This document shows positions 17,011-26,077 of a DNA stretch of 64,000 bases, one piece after another. Every line of letters begins with the position of its first letter. Position 1 is the stretch's first letter. The stretch spans positions 1-64,000 of the forward strand of contig NZ_JBASCU010000016.1 of the NCBI RefSeq assembly GCF_049651805.1, read 5' to 3'. The DNA is from Pseudolysinimonas_A sp049651805. GTDB lineage: Bacteria > Actinomycetota > Actinomycetes > Actinomycetales > Microbacteriaceae. Position numbers and translations under genes: made by a program. The notes beneath the pieces are model-generated. The model was given only the letters and a program-made list of their open reading frames with translations, was not told where the DNA came from and did not search any database.

Positions 17011-17883
17011 TCAGCCCTTCACGCTTCCGGCGAGGATGCCGTTGATGAAGTGCCGTTGGAAGACGATGAAGACGATGAGGAGCGGCACGAGCGCGACCGA
17101 CGCTGCAGCCAGCAGTTCACCGGTCACGGTCGCGTAGTCCGCCCCGATCTTGTTGCCGGTGATGGTCTGCGCAAGCGTCGAGAGCATCACCTGCAGGGTG
17201 GCCATCCGTTCCGAGCTGGCGACGACGACCGGCCAGACGAAGTCGTTGTAGATGTTCATCACGGTGAGCACCGCCAACCCAGCGAGTCCGGGCCGAATCA
17301 CCGGCACGACGATGCGCCAGAAGATGCCGAACTCGCCGCAGCCGTCGACACGCGCGGCGTCGAGCAGTTCGTCGGGCACGGCCGCGATGACCTGCCGCAT
17401 CCAGAAGATTGCGAACGCGTCGACCGAACCGGGCAGGATGAGCGCCTGGTAGGTGTTCACCCACCCGAGTTCTTTCATCTCCAGCAGCAGTGGGATGATC
17501 AGCACGATCGTCGGCAGCATGAGGGTGACCAGCACGGCGCCGAAGATCAGAGTCTTGCCCGGGAAGTCGTATTTCGCGAAGGCGTATGCAGCGAGCGGGG
17601 CGCAGAACAACGTGATCGCGCCCTTGATGACGAGCACGATGCCGGTGTTGAGGAATCCGAGCCCGATCGGCACATCGGAGAACATCTCGACGTAGTTGTC
17701 GAGCGTGAACATCGTCGGGTCGAACACGAGCGGATAGCGGATGATGTCGATCGCCGGTTTGAACGCCGAGAGCACGGCCCAGGCGACGGGGGCGAGAAAG
17801 CCGAGAGTCAGCAGCACGAGGAAGAGCTGCGAGCCGACGGCGGGGAGCGCGAAGCGGCGGCGCGGAGTCTGGAGAGGGGCCAT
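17011..17883 (-). CDS. carbohydrate ABC transporter permease, MalG-type
   Basis: The 290-residue membrane protein has six hydrophobic segments and the EAA loop DELLDAARVDGCGEFGIFWRIVVP near residue 190 that contacts the ATPase. No ATPase gene is in the cluster, so, as usual for CUT1 sugar importers in actinobacteria, a shared MsiK-type ATPase elsewhere probably powers it. It follows its partner permease after 2 nt. Confidence 0.92.
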   Translation of the reverse strand: MAPLQTPRRRFALPAVGSQLFLVLLTLGFLAPVAWAVLSAFKPAIDIIRYPLVFDPTMFTLDNYVEMFSDVPIGLGFLNTGIVLVIKGAITLFCAPLAAYAFAKYDFPGKTLIFGAVLVTLMLPTIVLIIPLLLEMKELGWVNTYQALILPGSVDAFAIFWMRQVIAAVPDELLDAARVDGCGEFGIFWRIVVPVIRPGLAGLAVLTVMNIYNDFVWPVVVASSERMATLQVMLSTLAQTITGNKIGADYATVTGELLAAASVALVPLLIVFIVFQRHFINGILAGSVKG

Positions 17884-17885
17884 GA

Positions 17886-18812
17886 TCAGTCCTTCGCCCT
17901 CAGCAGCCGTACGAAGACGAGCGACAGCGCCATGACGAAGATCACCAGGAGGAACGAGTTCGCCGCACCCGTGCCGAGGTCACCCCGCGTGATGTGGTTG
18001 TAGAGGTAGTAGCCCGCGGTGGTCGTCGAGTTGTACGGACCGCCCTGCGTCACGACGTAGGGCTCCGCGAACATCTGGAACACCGCGAGGGTCTGCAACA
18101 CGACGGCGAACATGATCGTGCGGCGGATGAGCGGAACCGTGATGCTCCACAGCTGCCTGCGGCGCGAGGCGCCGTCGAGGGCTGCGGCTTCGTAGACGTT
18201 GCCGTCGATCGCCTGAAGTCCCGAGAGCAGGATGATGACGATGAAGCCCGTCGTCTTCCAGAGAAAGAGCAGCGCCAGCGTCGGCTTGGCCCACTCGCTC
18301 GTCGTGAGCCAGCCGATGTCGGGCAGCCCGACGAGACCGAGGGCGCCGTTGATCGCGCCGTAGTTCTGGTCGAACAGCACGACCCAGATCTGGGCGATCG
18401 CCACGAGCGGGGTCACGAACGGCACGATGAATGCCGTGCGGTAGAACGAGCGGAACCGGGTCTTCGCGTTGTCGAGCAGCACCGCTACGAGCAGCGCGAT
18501 CACGAGCTGCACGGGCACGATCAGCAGCCAGAGCACCCCGGAGTTCGACATCGACGACCAGAAGCCGGGGTTGGAGAGCAGGTAGCTGTAGTTGTCGAGG
18601 CCCACCCATTCCGCGCTGCCCGATCCCCGCCAGTTCGTAAACGACAGGCGGAGGGTAAACAGCATCGGGTAGACGCTGAAGGTGCCGAAGACCGCCACGA
18701 ACGGCAGGACGAACACGTACGGCGCGAGCCGGCGGCGAAGCGGGAAGCGCGCGGCTCCCCGCTTCGGCCGGGTCGCCGGACGCACCGTGCGAGGCGCGAT
18801 CGTGGCGGTCAT
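17886..18812 (-). CDS. carbohydrate ABC transporter permease, MalF-type
   Basis: The 308-residue protein begins with a basic cytoplasmic tail, then six membrane segments and the EAA loop VYEAAALDGASRRRQLWSITVP. It pairs with the MalG-type permease encoded 2 nt downstream to form the CUT1 import channel. The binding-protein gene lies 30 nt upstream in the same operon. Confidence 0.92.
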   Translation of the reverse strand: MTATIAPRTVRPATRPKRGAARFPLRRRLAPYVFVLPFVAVFGTFSVYPMLFTLRLSFTNWRGSGSAEWVGLDNYSYLLSNPGFWSSMSNSGVLWLLIVPVQLVIALLVAVLLDNAKTRFRSFYRTAFIVPFVTPLVAIAQIWVVLFDQNYGAINGALGLVGLPDIGWLTTSEWAKPTLALLFLWKTTGFIVIILLSGLQAIDGNVYEAAALDGASRRRQLWSITVPLIRRTIMFAVVLQTLAVFQMFAEPYVVTQGGPYNSTTTAGYYLYNHITRGDLGTGAANSFLLVIFVMALSLVFVRLLRAKD

Positions 18813-18842
18813 CGGGGTAGTTCCTTCAGCAGTCGGGTGCGG

Positions 18843-20198
18843 CTACTGCCGGTCGACCAGGTTGGTCTGGATGTCGGCAGTCGACATCGAGATCACCTCG
18901 GCCGGCGTCAGATCGCCGTCGAGCATCCGCTGGACGTTGTTGCCGAGGTAGTCGACCGCACCCGCCCACCAGGTGGGGGTCGGCACGCTGCCGGGGATCT
19001 CGGCGCCGGCCTCGGTTGCGACCTCCCACAGATCCTGCCCGCCGAGCGACTCGAGCGGCTCGAAGAGCGGATTCGACGGGTCGGCCGCCGGGAGGTAGGA
19101 CGGGATCGAGGTGTTGAGCCCGCCGGGGTAGACCTCGTTCGGCCCGTAGACCGCCGTGTAACCGGCTTCGTCGAACATCAGGAACTCGTAGAACAACCAG
19201 GCGAGCTCCGAGTTCTCCCCCTCACGCGGGAGGATGAAGGACGCACCGCCCATCGCACCGCTGCGAGCCCCGCCGGACTCCCACGCCGGGAGTGGCATGG
19301 CGCGCCAGTCGCCGCGCGTTTCGGGAAGCAGCTGCTCAGTCGCGAAGCTGAACCATTGCGCCCAGGGGTAGAAGACCTGCTGTCCTGACTCGAGCGTCGC
19401 GATGTCGGTCGGGCCGAGGTACTCCGCGCGGGTTCCGAGCCCTTCCTGTGCGACCGTGTCGAGGAAGCCGAGGATCTGCTCGTACTCCGGGGAGTCGAGT
19501 CGCAGTTCGCCGTTCTCGTCGGCGATGCTGGTGCCGAGCTGGCTCGCGTACATCTCGAGCTGCAGTTGCCCGAGGAACGCGCTTTGCTCCAGGTGGATCG
19601 GACCCGACCCGGGGACCGCCGCCTGGTATTCGCGGGCGGCTTCGAGTAGATCGTCGTAGGTCTCGATGTCGTCGACGTCGACACCGGCGGCCTCGAGCGC
19701 CGCCGCGTTGTAGAACAGGAGGCCCGGGTCGAGGTCGAACGGCACCCCATAGATGCCGCCGTCGAGTGAGTTCACGTCGACCTTCTGCGGCGCGATGTCG
19801 GCGAGATAGGGGTCGAGCACGTCGCTCAGGTCCCAGAGGTGGTCGGCGAAGCCCGCGACGAGCGAGTCGTCGAGGAAGACACCGTCGGGAACATCGGTGC
19901 CCGTGATGAGGGTGTTCTGGAGCTTGCCGCCGATATCGACGGCTTCGTGGTTGACGACGATGTCGGGGTACTTCTCATTGAACGCCTCGATGGCGGCGTC
20001 GAAGACCTCGAACAGGTCGCCCTCGCGATCCCAGATGGTGATCTCCCCCGAGGGTGAGTCGCCGGTGGGCGCTTGGAGTCGGGTCGAGTCTGCTTCGTCG
20101 TCAGAACCGATCGACGGGCCGCAACCGGCGAGCGCGATGGTGACGACCGCGGCGGCACCGAGGGCGCCGAGGCGGGTCGAACTGCGAGACAAATGCAT
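18843..20198 (-). CDS. sugar ABC transporter substrate-binding lipoprotein
   Basis: The 451-residue precursor has a signal peptide ending in the lipobox LAGC (about residue 22) and a family 1 extracellular solute-binding fold; SGEITIWDREGDLFEVFDAAIEAFNEKYPDI is typical. It captures an oligosaccharide and delivers it to the two permeases downstream. ATG 20198 has an AAAGGAG ribosome site with 8-nt spacing. It is the first gene of the operon and sits under two LacI-type operators. Confidence 0.92.
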   Translation of the reverse strand: MHLSRSSTRLGALGAAAVVTIALAGCGPSIGSDDEADSTRLQAPTGDSPSGEITIWDREGDLFEVFDAAIEAFNEKYPDIVVNHEAVDIGGKLQNTLITGTDVPDGVFLDDSLVAGFADHLWDLSDVLDPYLADIAPQKVDVNSLDGGIYGVPFDLDPGLLFYNAAALEAAGVDVDDIETYDDLLEAAREYQAAVPGSGPIHLEQSAFLGQLQLEMYASQLGTSIADENGELRLDSPEYEQILGFLDTVAQEGLGTRAEYLGPTDIATLESGQQVFYPWAQWFSFATEQLLPETRGDWRAMPLPAWESGGARSGAMGGASFILPREGENSELAWLFYEFLMFDEAGYTAVYGPNEVYPGGLNTSIPSYLPAADPSNPLFEPLESLGGQDLWEVATEAGAEIPGSVPTPTWWAGAVDYLGNNVQRMLDGDLTPAEVISMSTADIQTNLVDRQ

Positions 20199-20277
20199 GG
20201 GGACACTCCTTTGTGACATGGCGCCCGTGAGGGGTATCGAACCACCGTGCAGATGGATCGCGGCTCGGGCGCCGCCG

Positions 20278-20324
20278 TTTGCCAACGTATGCAAACCCTA
20301 CCGTGACTTTGCGCACGTTGCAAA
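20278..20324. promoter_or_regulatory. pair of LacI-family operators in the divergent promoter
   Basis: Two palindromes with the same arms are present: TTTGCCAACGTATGCAAA (20278-20295) and TTTGCGCACGTTGCAAA (20308-20324). They lie between the ABC operon and the divergent LacI gene, so both the operon and the regulator could be repressed. A third copy precedes the secreted hydrolase gene at 23785-23804. Confidence 0.85.
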
Positions 20325-20360
20325 CGCTATGCTGAGCCCACTGCCGACTGGACGGGAGAG

Positions 20361-21386
20361 ATGCCGGTGCCTGCCACATTGCGCGACGTCGCGGAGCGCG
20401 CCCAGGTGTCGATGCGCACGGTGTCCAATGTCGTGAGCGGCTACACCCACGTGAGCGCACGGATGCGCGAACGCGTTCTCGCCGCGATCGCCGAACTCGA
20501 CTATCGACCCAATCCGGTCGCCCGAACGTTGCGGACGGGACGCACGGGCGTCCTCGCACTCATCGTGCCTGAGATCGACGTGCCCTACTTCAGCGAGCTC
20601 GCCCGCGATGTCATCAACGCGGCAGCCGGACTCGGCTATCAGGTCATGATCGACCAGACCGGACACGACCACGAGCGCGAACGCGATCTTCTGACTGGCG
20701 CCGACCGCGCCATGCTCTTCGACGGCATCCTGTTCAGCCCGCTCGTGACCAAGGCTGAGCTGCGGGAGATGAACGGACGCAGCTCGATGCCGATCGTCAT
20801 GCTCGGTGAGCACGACTTCGATGGGCGATACGACCACGTGGCGATCGACAACGTGCGAGCCGCACACGATGCGACCCGGCATTTGATCGACCTCGGTCGG
20901 ACACGAATCGCCGCTCTCGGCGCCCAGCCCGCCGAGAGCTACGCGACGCCTCAGCAGCGCACCGCCGGCTATGAAGCAGCCCTACGTGAGGCCGGCCTTG
21001 AACCCGACCCGTCGCTTCTGCAGCCGGCCGAACACTACCGGCGCGCCGACGGCTACGAGGCGACTACGGCGCTGCTCGCCCGAAGCCCGCGGCCGGACGC
21101 GATCTTCTGTTATTCCGACCTACTCGCCATGGGCGCTCTTCGAGCCGCCTTCGACGCGGGCCTCCGCGTGCCTGAGGACGTCGCGATCATCGGCATCGAC
21201 GACATCGAGGAGGGTCGCTATTCCCGCCCGAGCCTCAGCACCGTCTCGCTCGATACTCCGTTCATCGCGCGCGAGGCGGTCGCCCGCATAGCCGCGCGCA
21301 TCGAGGACCCCGACACTCCGGCCGAGGAAGTCGTCGCTCCGCACACACTCATCGCGCGCGAGAGCACTCTCGGCCTCGGGGGTTGA
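20361..21386 (+). CDS. LacI-family transcriptional regulator
   Basis: The 341-residue repressor has the LacI HTH TLRDVAERAQVSMRTVSNVVSGYTHVS with hinge helix NPVARTLRTGRTG, then a periplasmic-binding-protein-like sensor domain (SDLLAMGALRAAFDAGLRVPEDVAIIGIDD). It should bind the TTTGC...GCAAA palindromes at 20278-20324 and 23785-23804 and release them on sensing a sugar from the substrate polysaccharide. One operator overlaps a TATGCT box in its own promoter region, suggesting autoregulation. Confidence 0.92.
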   Translation: MPVPATLRDVAERAQVSMRTVSNVVSGYTHVSARMRERVLAAIAELDYRPNPVARTLRTGRTGVLALIVPEIDVPYFSELARDVINAAAGLGYQVMIDQTGHDHERERDLLTGADRAMLFDGILFSPLVTKAELREMNGRSSMPIVMLGEHDFDGRYDHVAIDNVRAAHDATRHLIDLGRTRIAALGAQPAESYATPQQRTAGYEAALREAGLEPDPSLLQPAEHYRRADGYEATTALLARSPRPDAIFCYSDLLAMGALRAAFDAGLRVPEDVAIIGIDDIEEGRYSRPSLSTVSLDTPFIAREAVARIAARIEDPDTPAEEVVAPHTLIARESTLGLGG

Positions 21387-21419
21387 CGGCGGGGCAGGTC
21401 GCGCCCGACCCCGCCGTCA
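21384..21419. terminator. bidirectional terminator hairpin
   Basis: TGACGGCGGGG (21384-21394) and CCCCGCCGTCA (21409-21419) pair perfectly between the convergent LacI and secreted-hydrolase genes. Confidence 0.8.
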
Positions 21420-21423
21420 CAGG

Positions 21424-23721
21424 TCACCCGACCGAACTCACCGCCATATCACGCCAGCTCGCTGTCGTGTAGTGCGACCGAAGACCCGGCGATCCGGCCG
21501 GCTCGCAACTGGTCACTGTCTGCGAGATGGTCGTCGCCGCCGAGGAAAGGTCGGCAGGCTGCGCCGTGACAACGAAGTCGCAGCCATCAACCGTGATCGA
21601 CAGGTGGTACCAGACGCCCGTCGACACGCCTCCGGTGACAGACGTGCTTGCAATCCCAGTCCAGCTGTTGTCCTGGTAGCCGAACACGAGGGTGTCAGTC
21701 CCTGAATCGATCCCCGCGTAGTAGCCAGTGTGGGCATCCGCTCCGGTCGACGGATTCGTCACCCGACTGAGTAGGCCGGCCTGACCTGCGGAGTCGAGCC
21801 GCACGTCGGCTTCGACTCGATAGTCCGTCCAGGACGGGTGACCCCACAGGCTTTTCGAACCCGCAACACTCGTCGTCACGCTCACGATGCCGTCATCCCC
21901 GGCCCAGCTGCCGCCGTACTCCGCGAACCCGTTGGGTGTGAGGTCGACCTCGCGCCAGCTCGCGCTCGTGTAGTGCGCCCTGAACCCGAACATCCCGGTC
22001 GCCGCACATGACGAAACCGTCTCGCTGATCGTCGTAGCGGCCGACGACAGGTCCGCCGGTTGCACGCTGATAGCGAAGGCGCACCCCTCGACCGCGACGC
22101 GGAGGCGGTACCACACGCCCGTTGACACGCCACCGGTCACCGCCTCGGTCGCGATCCCCGTCCAGTTGTGGTTCTGGCGCCCCAGCACGAGCTCGTCGCT
22201 CGCCGACTCGATTCCGATGTAGTAGCCCGCGTGGGCGTCGGCCCCGACATCCGGATCGGTGACCCGGACGAGCAGGCCTGCTTGTCCCGCGGAGTCGAGG
22301 CGAACCTCTGCCTCGAAGACACCGTCAGCCCATCCGGTCGATCCGAAGAGCGCCTTGGCACCTGCGACGCTCGCGGTCTGAGCGAGCACGCCCGACCCCG
22401 AAGTCCAGGTGCCGCCGTACTCGGCGAATCCCTGTTTGGTGCTCGACGCGAAGCTCGGTACGGCGTCCACCTGGCCGAGACTCGCCGAACCGATGCGCAC
22501 CTCGCACTGGTTCCCGGCACCCGAGATCCACGTCCCGGCGAGGTATAGCAGCGTCTCGCCGTCTTCGCTCGGCAAGATCGGTGAACTGTAGCCGGGGCAC
22601 GAGGGCTCGCCAGAGTTGTACCCGCCCGTCGGGTCGATCGTGAGGGGTGCTGTGAGCTCCACCCAGTCGCCGGTGCCCATCGTGGTGTTGGCGAAGACAA
22701 CGCGACCCGATTCTGGCTCGACGGTGTAGCTGCCCGTGCTTCCGGTCACTACGCGTTGGCCCGAGATCAGCACCGTGCCGTTCGGGCCACCCGCGGGTGT
22801 CCACGCGAGGTAGGGCGTGTGTAGCAGCTGGCGACCGTCGGCGGTTTCGACGAGTTCACCGGGATCGCTCGCGGTTCCCCAGTCGAGCCCATCGACGCTC
22901 GTTTTCACATACACCTGGCAGGCGTGGTCGGGGTCGGTCGCGTCGCGGCACATCTCGTAGCTCATGAGGTAGGTACCGTCGGGAAGCTGGACGATCGTCT
23001 GCATTCCGGGCCGGGCGAGATTGTCGGACGGGAACGCCACATCCTGCGTGATCGACCCCGACCACGAAGCCCCGCCGTTGCTCGACTCGTAGTGACCGAT
23101 GATCTGGTTGTTCGTCGAGCCGCCCGAAGGGCGCTCGTCGCTGATGAAACAAGCGAGGGTGCCGTCTTCGGTCTGTACGAACCAGGGCTCCCAGATGCCG
23201 TGGCCCCAGGTGTTTGGCTCACCCGAGGTCGTGGTGCAGGTCGAGAGGTACGACCAGGTCGACCCCTGGTTGGTGCTACGGAACACTTCGACCTTCTGCG
23301 CGGTGTAGTCGCCGACATCCCATGCGGTTCCGGCCGCGAGAATGTCCCCAGCCGTGAGGCCGTTCGCCGTGTACGGCACCTCGTAGAGCACGGGAGCCTC
23401 GAGATCCCAGCCCGAGGTGTTCGACGTTATCGTCGAGACCTGGCTCCAGCTCTGCCCACCGTTCGTGCTGCGGTAGATCGGGAGATTGGTGGGCGCTCCC
23501 TGGAACCGCTTTGCGAAGGTCGCGAGAAGGGTCTCGTTCGCGCTGCCGTCGTTCTCGATCCGGATCAGCCGGGGATAGCTGGCATCGCCATCGGGGTAGG
23601 TGGAGAGGTTGGGGCTGAAGAAGACCGATCCGTCCGCGACTGCGGTGGCGGGAGAGGGCACGGCCACTATCACGGCGGCGAGAATCGCGGCTGCGACCCC
23701 CATACTGAGTGTTCGTCTCAC
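21424..23721 (-). CDS. secreted sialidase-fold glycoside hydrolase with two tandem C-terminal modules
   Basis: The 765-residue precursor has an N-terminal signal peptide (MRRTLSMGVAAAILAAVIVA, cleaved near AVA). The catalytic part is a six-bladed sialidase-type propeller with Asp-box repeats STNGGQSW (about 85), STNQGSTW and SSNGGASW. The opening YPRLIRIENDGS resembles GH93 exo-arabinanases as much as GH33 sialidases. Two jelly-roll-like modules of about 160 residues follow, each beginning GFAEYGG and sharing long stretches, probably for carbohydrate binding. GTG 23721 has a GAAAGG ribosome site. A LacI-type operator upstream links it to the GH2/ABC operon. Confidence 0.82.
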   Translation of the reverse strand: MRRTLSMGVAAAILAAVIVAVPSPATAVADGSVFFSPNLSTYPDGDASYPRLIRIENDGSANETLLATFAKRFQGAPTNLPIYRSTNGGQSWSQVSTITSNTSGWDLEAPVLYEVPYTANGLTAGDILAAGTAWDVGDYTAQKVEVFRSTNQGSTWSYLSTCTTTSGEPNTWGHGIWEPWFVQTEDGTLACFISDERPSGGSTNNQIIGHYESSNGGASWSGSITQDVAFPSDNLARPGMQTIVQLPDGTYLMSYEMCRDATDPDHACQVYVKTSVDGLDWGTASDPGELVETADGRQLLHTPYLAWTPAGGPNGTVLISGQRVVTGSTGSYTVEPESGRVVFANTTMGTGDWVELTAPLTIDPTGGYNSGEPSCPGYSSPILPSEDGETLLYLAGTWISGAGNQCEVRIGSASLGQVDAVPSFASSTKQGFAEYGGTWTSGSGVLAQTASVAGAKALFGSTGWADGVFEAEVRLDSAGQAGLLVRVTDPDVGADAHAGYYIGIESASDELVLGRQNHNWTGIATEAVTGGVSTGVWYRLRVAVEGCAFAISVQPADLSSAATTISETVSSCAATGMFGFRAHYTSASWREVDLTPNGFAEYGGSWAGDDGIVSVTTSVAGSKSLWGHPSWTDYRVEADVRLDSAGQAGLLSRVTNPSTGADAHTGYYAGIDSGTDTLVFGYQDNSWTGIASTSVTGGVSTGVWYHLSITVDGCDFVVTAQPADLSSAATTISQTVTSCEPAGSPGLRSHYTTASWRDMAVSSVG

Positions 23722-23784
23722 GTTGCTGCCTTTCGTCGGAGGCGAGGCCGACGACGAAGGACCTGCCGTGCGACATCGCAACAG

Positions 23785-23804
23785 TTTTGCCAACGTGCGC
23801 AAAA
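23785..23804. promoter_or_regulatory. LacI-family operator of the secreted hydrolase
   Basis: The 20-bp palindrome TTTTGCCAACGTGCGCAAAA matches the two operators beside the LacI gene and lies 64 bp upstream of the hydrolase start, so the same repressor probably controls both units. Confidence 0.85.
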
Positions 23805-23847
23805 CCCTACGACTAGAACGCTGCGAGAGCAACCCGCCTTCGCGCGG

Positions 23848-24504
23848 CTAACGCTGCAACCAGGCGATCACCGCGAGCACCCGCCGGTGGTCGGTGCCGG
23901 AGTCCTCGAGCGCGAGCTTCGCGAAGATCGAGGTGACGTTCTTCTCGACCGCGCCGACGCCGATGAACAGGGCCTCGGCGATCGCGGCGTTGGTGCGGCC
24001 CTCCGCCATCAGCTGCAGCACCTCGCGCTCGCGCGGGGTGAGGGTCGCCAGCGGGTCGTGGCGGCGGCCGATGAGTTGCGCCACCACCTCCGGGTCGAGC
24101 ACGGTGCCGCCGTCGGCGATGCGGTCGATGGCATCCACCAGTTCCTCCAGCGACGCGACCCGGTCTTTCAGCAGGTAGCCGACTCCCCCGCTGCCTGAGC
24201 CGAGCAGCTCCTGTGCGTAGGCGACCTCGACGTACTGCGACAGCAAGAGGATGCCGGCGCGCGGCACCAGGGACCGCAACCGGATCGCGGCACGCACCCC
24301 CTCGTCGCGGAACGTCGGCGGCATCCGCACGTCGAGAACGGCCAGGTCGGGGTCGAGGTCGACGACGGCGGCGAGGAGGGAGTCGGCGTCGCCGAACGAT
24401 CCGACGACCTCGTGCCCGGCCTCGACGAGCACCCGCACGAGGCCCTCGCGCAGCAGCACAGAGTCATCCGCGACGACGACCCGTAATCCGCTCACGTGTT
24501 CCAT
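23848..24504 (-). CDS. NarL/LuxR-family response regulator
   Basis: The 218-residue protein has a receiver domain with acidic pair in VVVADDSVLL and phospho-acceptor Asp in LAVLDVRMPP (about residue 56). It ends in a LuxR-type HTH: LTPREREVLQLMAEGRTNAAIAEALFIGVGAVEKNV. It is the partner of the histidine kinase encoded next on the same strand. Start choice is uncertain: ATG 24504 or GTG 24495 fit the family, while a GTG at 24525 lies in a dispersed repeat. Confidence 0.9.
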   Translation of the reverse strand: MEHVSGLRVVVADDSVLLREGLVRVLVEAGHEVVGSFGDADSLLAAVVDLDPDLAVLDVRMPPTFRDEGVRAAIRLRSLVPRAGILLLSQYVEVAYAQELLGSGSGGVGYLLKDRVASLEELVDAIDRIADGGTVLDPEVVAQLIGRRHDPLATLTPREREVLQLMAEGRTNAAIAEALFIGVGAVEKNVTSIFAKLALEDSGTDHRRVLAVIAWLQR

Positions 24505-24514
24505 TGTGGTGGGT

Positions 24515-24551
24515 GGTTTCGACACGCCGCTGCGCGGCTGCTCAACCAGCG
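24515..24551. repeat. dispersed REP-like palindrome, degenerate copy B
   Basis: The segment GGTTTCGACACGCC ... GCTGCTCAACCAGCG matches the family with several substitutions. It fills the gap between the kinase and the response regulator, and its right arm supplies the TGA stop of the kinase gene. Confidence 0.7.
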
Positions 24552-25915
24552 GAGGGGGCGGGCGGGGGGACGGCGATCGGCAGGTGGGCCGTCACGACGG
24601 TGGGGCCGCCCTTCGGGCTCGAGATGTCGAGCGTGCCGCCCTGGCCGAGCACACGTTCCTGCAGCCCGGCGAGACCGTGCTCGGGCACCGCCTTCGCGCC
24701 GCCCCGGCCGTCGTCGGTCACCGTGATGTCGAGCCACGTCTCCTCGCTGTCGGGCAGCCGGCGCAGGTCGAGGCGCAGGTCGATCGCCGATGCGCCGCTG
24801 TGCTTCACGGCGTTCGTCAGACCTTCGACGGCGATGAAGTAGGCGTTGCGCTCCAACTCGGTCGGCAGGTCGGTGCCCTCGGGCAGCGACGACACCACGC
24901 GCACCGTGACGGCACTGCGCACCGCGAGCGACTCGAGCGCGGCGACGAGACCGCGGTCGAGCAGGATCGGCGGCGCGAACCCACGTGACAGCGCCCGTAG
25001 CTCCTCCAGGGCGTCCTTCGACTGCTGGCGAGCCTCCTCGAGCAGCTTTCGGGCGGCATCCGGGTCGGTGTCGAGCTGTCGCTCGGCCGCCGCGATGTCC
25101 ATCTGCAAGCGCACCAGCCGCTGCTGCGGACCGTCGTGGATGTCGCGCTCCAGTCGGCGAAGCGCGGTGCCCTCGGCGGCGACCGCGGCCGAGCGGGACT
25201 CGGTCAGCGTCGCGACCTCCTTCTCGAGGGCGTCGGTGCGGAACGCACCGAGCAGTCCGCGGGCGACGCCCCAGTGCATCCAGGTGAGCCCGCGGGTCAC
25301 GAACGGCAGGGTGGCGAGGAAGATCAGGCCGACGACCAGCCAGAGCAGGGAATCGAAGAGCAGCGGGTCGAAGCGCCCGGCGAGCCCGAAGACCCGCTCG
25401 GCGATCCAGCTCGAGACGAAGAAGTCACGGTCGCTGTTCGGCACGAAACCGACCCAGATCCATCCCGTGACACCGCCCACCGCGATCGAGAACCAGATGA
25501 CCGCGATCGTGAACGAGATCGTCGTGATGATGAAGTTCACGAGCATCGTCCACACCAGGTAGAGCCAGTAGTGACCGTTGCCGAACAGCGCCTTCAGCCA
25601 GCCGAGGAACCCGGTCTTCGCGGTGCGATCGTTCCAGTCGGGCCGGCGGATCTCGGGCCGCCCCACCCAGCGGAGCAACGCGAGTTCGACGACACCTGCT
25701 CCCCGCGCGAGGTAGAGCACGCCGACGAGGAACAGCACGCCGAGGAAGAAGGTCGCGAACGTCCCTACCGCGGCCGAGAACAGCCCGATGCTCACCGCGA
25801 ACATCACCACCCCGATCGGGAAGGCGATGAACAGGAACAGCAGCTCTTTGGGCACCCCCGCCCAGAGCCGCAGGTACAGCGGACGGGTGGCGGTCGGGAC
25901 GGTGTCGGTGCTCAT
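24542..25915 (-). CDS. sensor histidine kinase with membrane sensor domain
   Basis: The 457-residue protein has four to five membrane segments in the first 210 residues, a putative-sensor domain of the type common in actinobacterial NarX-like kinases. A HisKA_3 phospho-acceptor His260 sits in RRLERDIHDGPQQRL. A HATPase domain follows, with NAVKHSGAS (N box), VTDDGRGG (G1) and GLAGLQERV (G2). It is predicted to phosphorylate the response regulator encoded downstream. The signal is not evident. Confidence 0.9.
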   Translation of the reverse strand: MSTDTVPTATRPLYLRLWAGVPKELLFLFIAFPIGVVMFAVSIGLFSAAVGTFATFFLGVLFLVGVLYLARGAGVVELALLRWVGRPEIRRPDWNDRTAKTGFLGWLKALFGNGHYWLYLVWTMLVNFIITTISFTIAVIWFSIAVGGVTGWIWVGFVPNSDRDFFVSSWIAERVFGLAGRFDPLLFDSLLWLVVGLIFLATLPFVTRGLTWMHWGVARGLLGAFRTDALEKEVATLTESRSAAVAAEGTALRRLERDIHDGPQQRLVRLQMDIAAAERQLDTDPDAARKLLEEARQQSKDALEELRALSRGFAPPILLDRGLVAALESLAVRSAVTVRVVSSLPEGTDLPTELERNAYFIAVEGLTNAVKHSGASAIDLRLDLRRLPDSEETWLDITVTDDGRGGAKAVPEHGLAGLQERVLGQGGTLDISSPKGGPTVVTAHLPIAVPPPAPSAG

Positions 25916-26043
25916 GTGATCTCCATTGTCGAGGCTTCACCCCACCCTCGCGCCGCGAGCCGCGCGGCGGCATGGTGACGGCATCCCGAAACCGGTGGGG
26001 ATATCCCCCCGCCTGACACGAAATGAGGGCAGGCTCAACTGCC

Positions 26044-26071
26044 TTGCGAAACAGGAACCCGTGGGTACCGT
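26044..26071 (+). promoter_or_regulatory. promoter of the Dps gene
   Basis: TTGCGA (26044-26049) and TACCGT (26066-26071) are spaced 16 bp apart and the ATG follows 6 nt after the second box, so transcription probably begins at or near the start codon. Confidence 0.55.
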
Positions 26072-26077
26072 GGAGAC

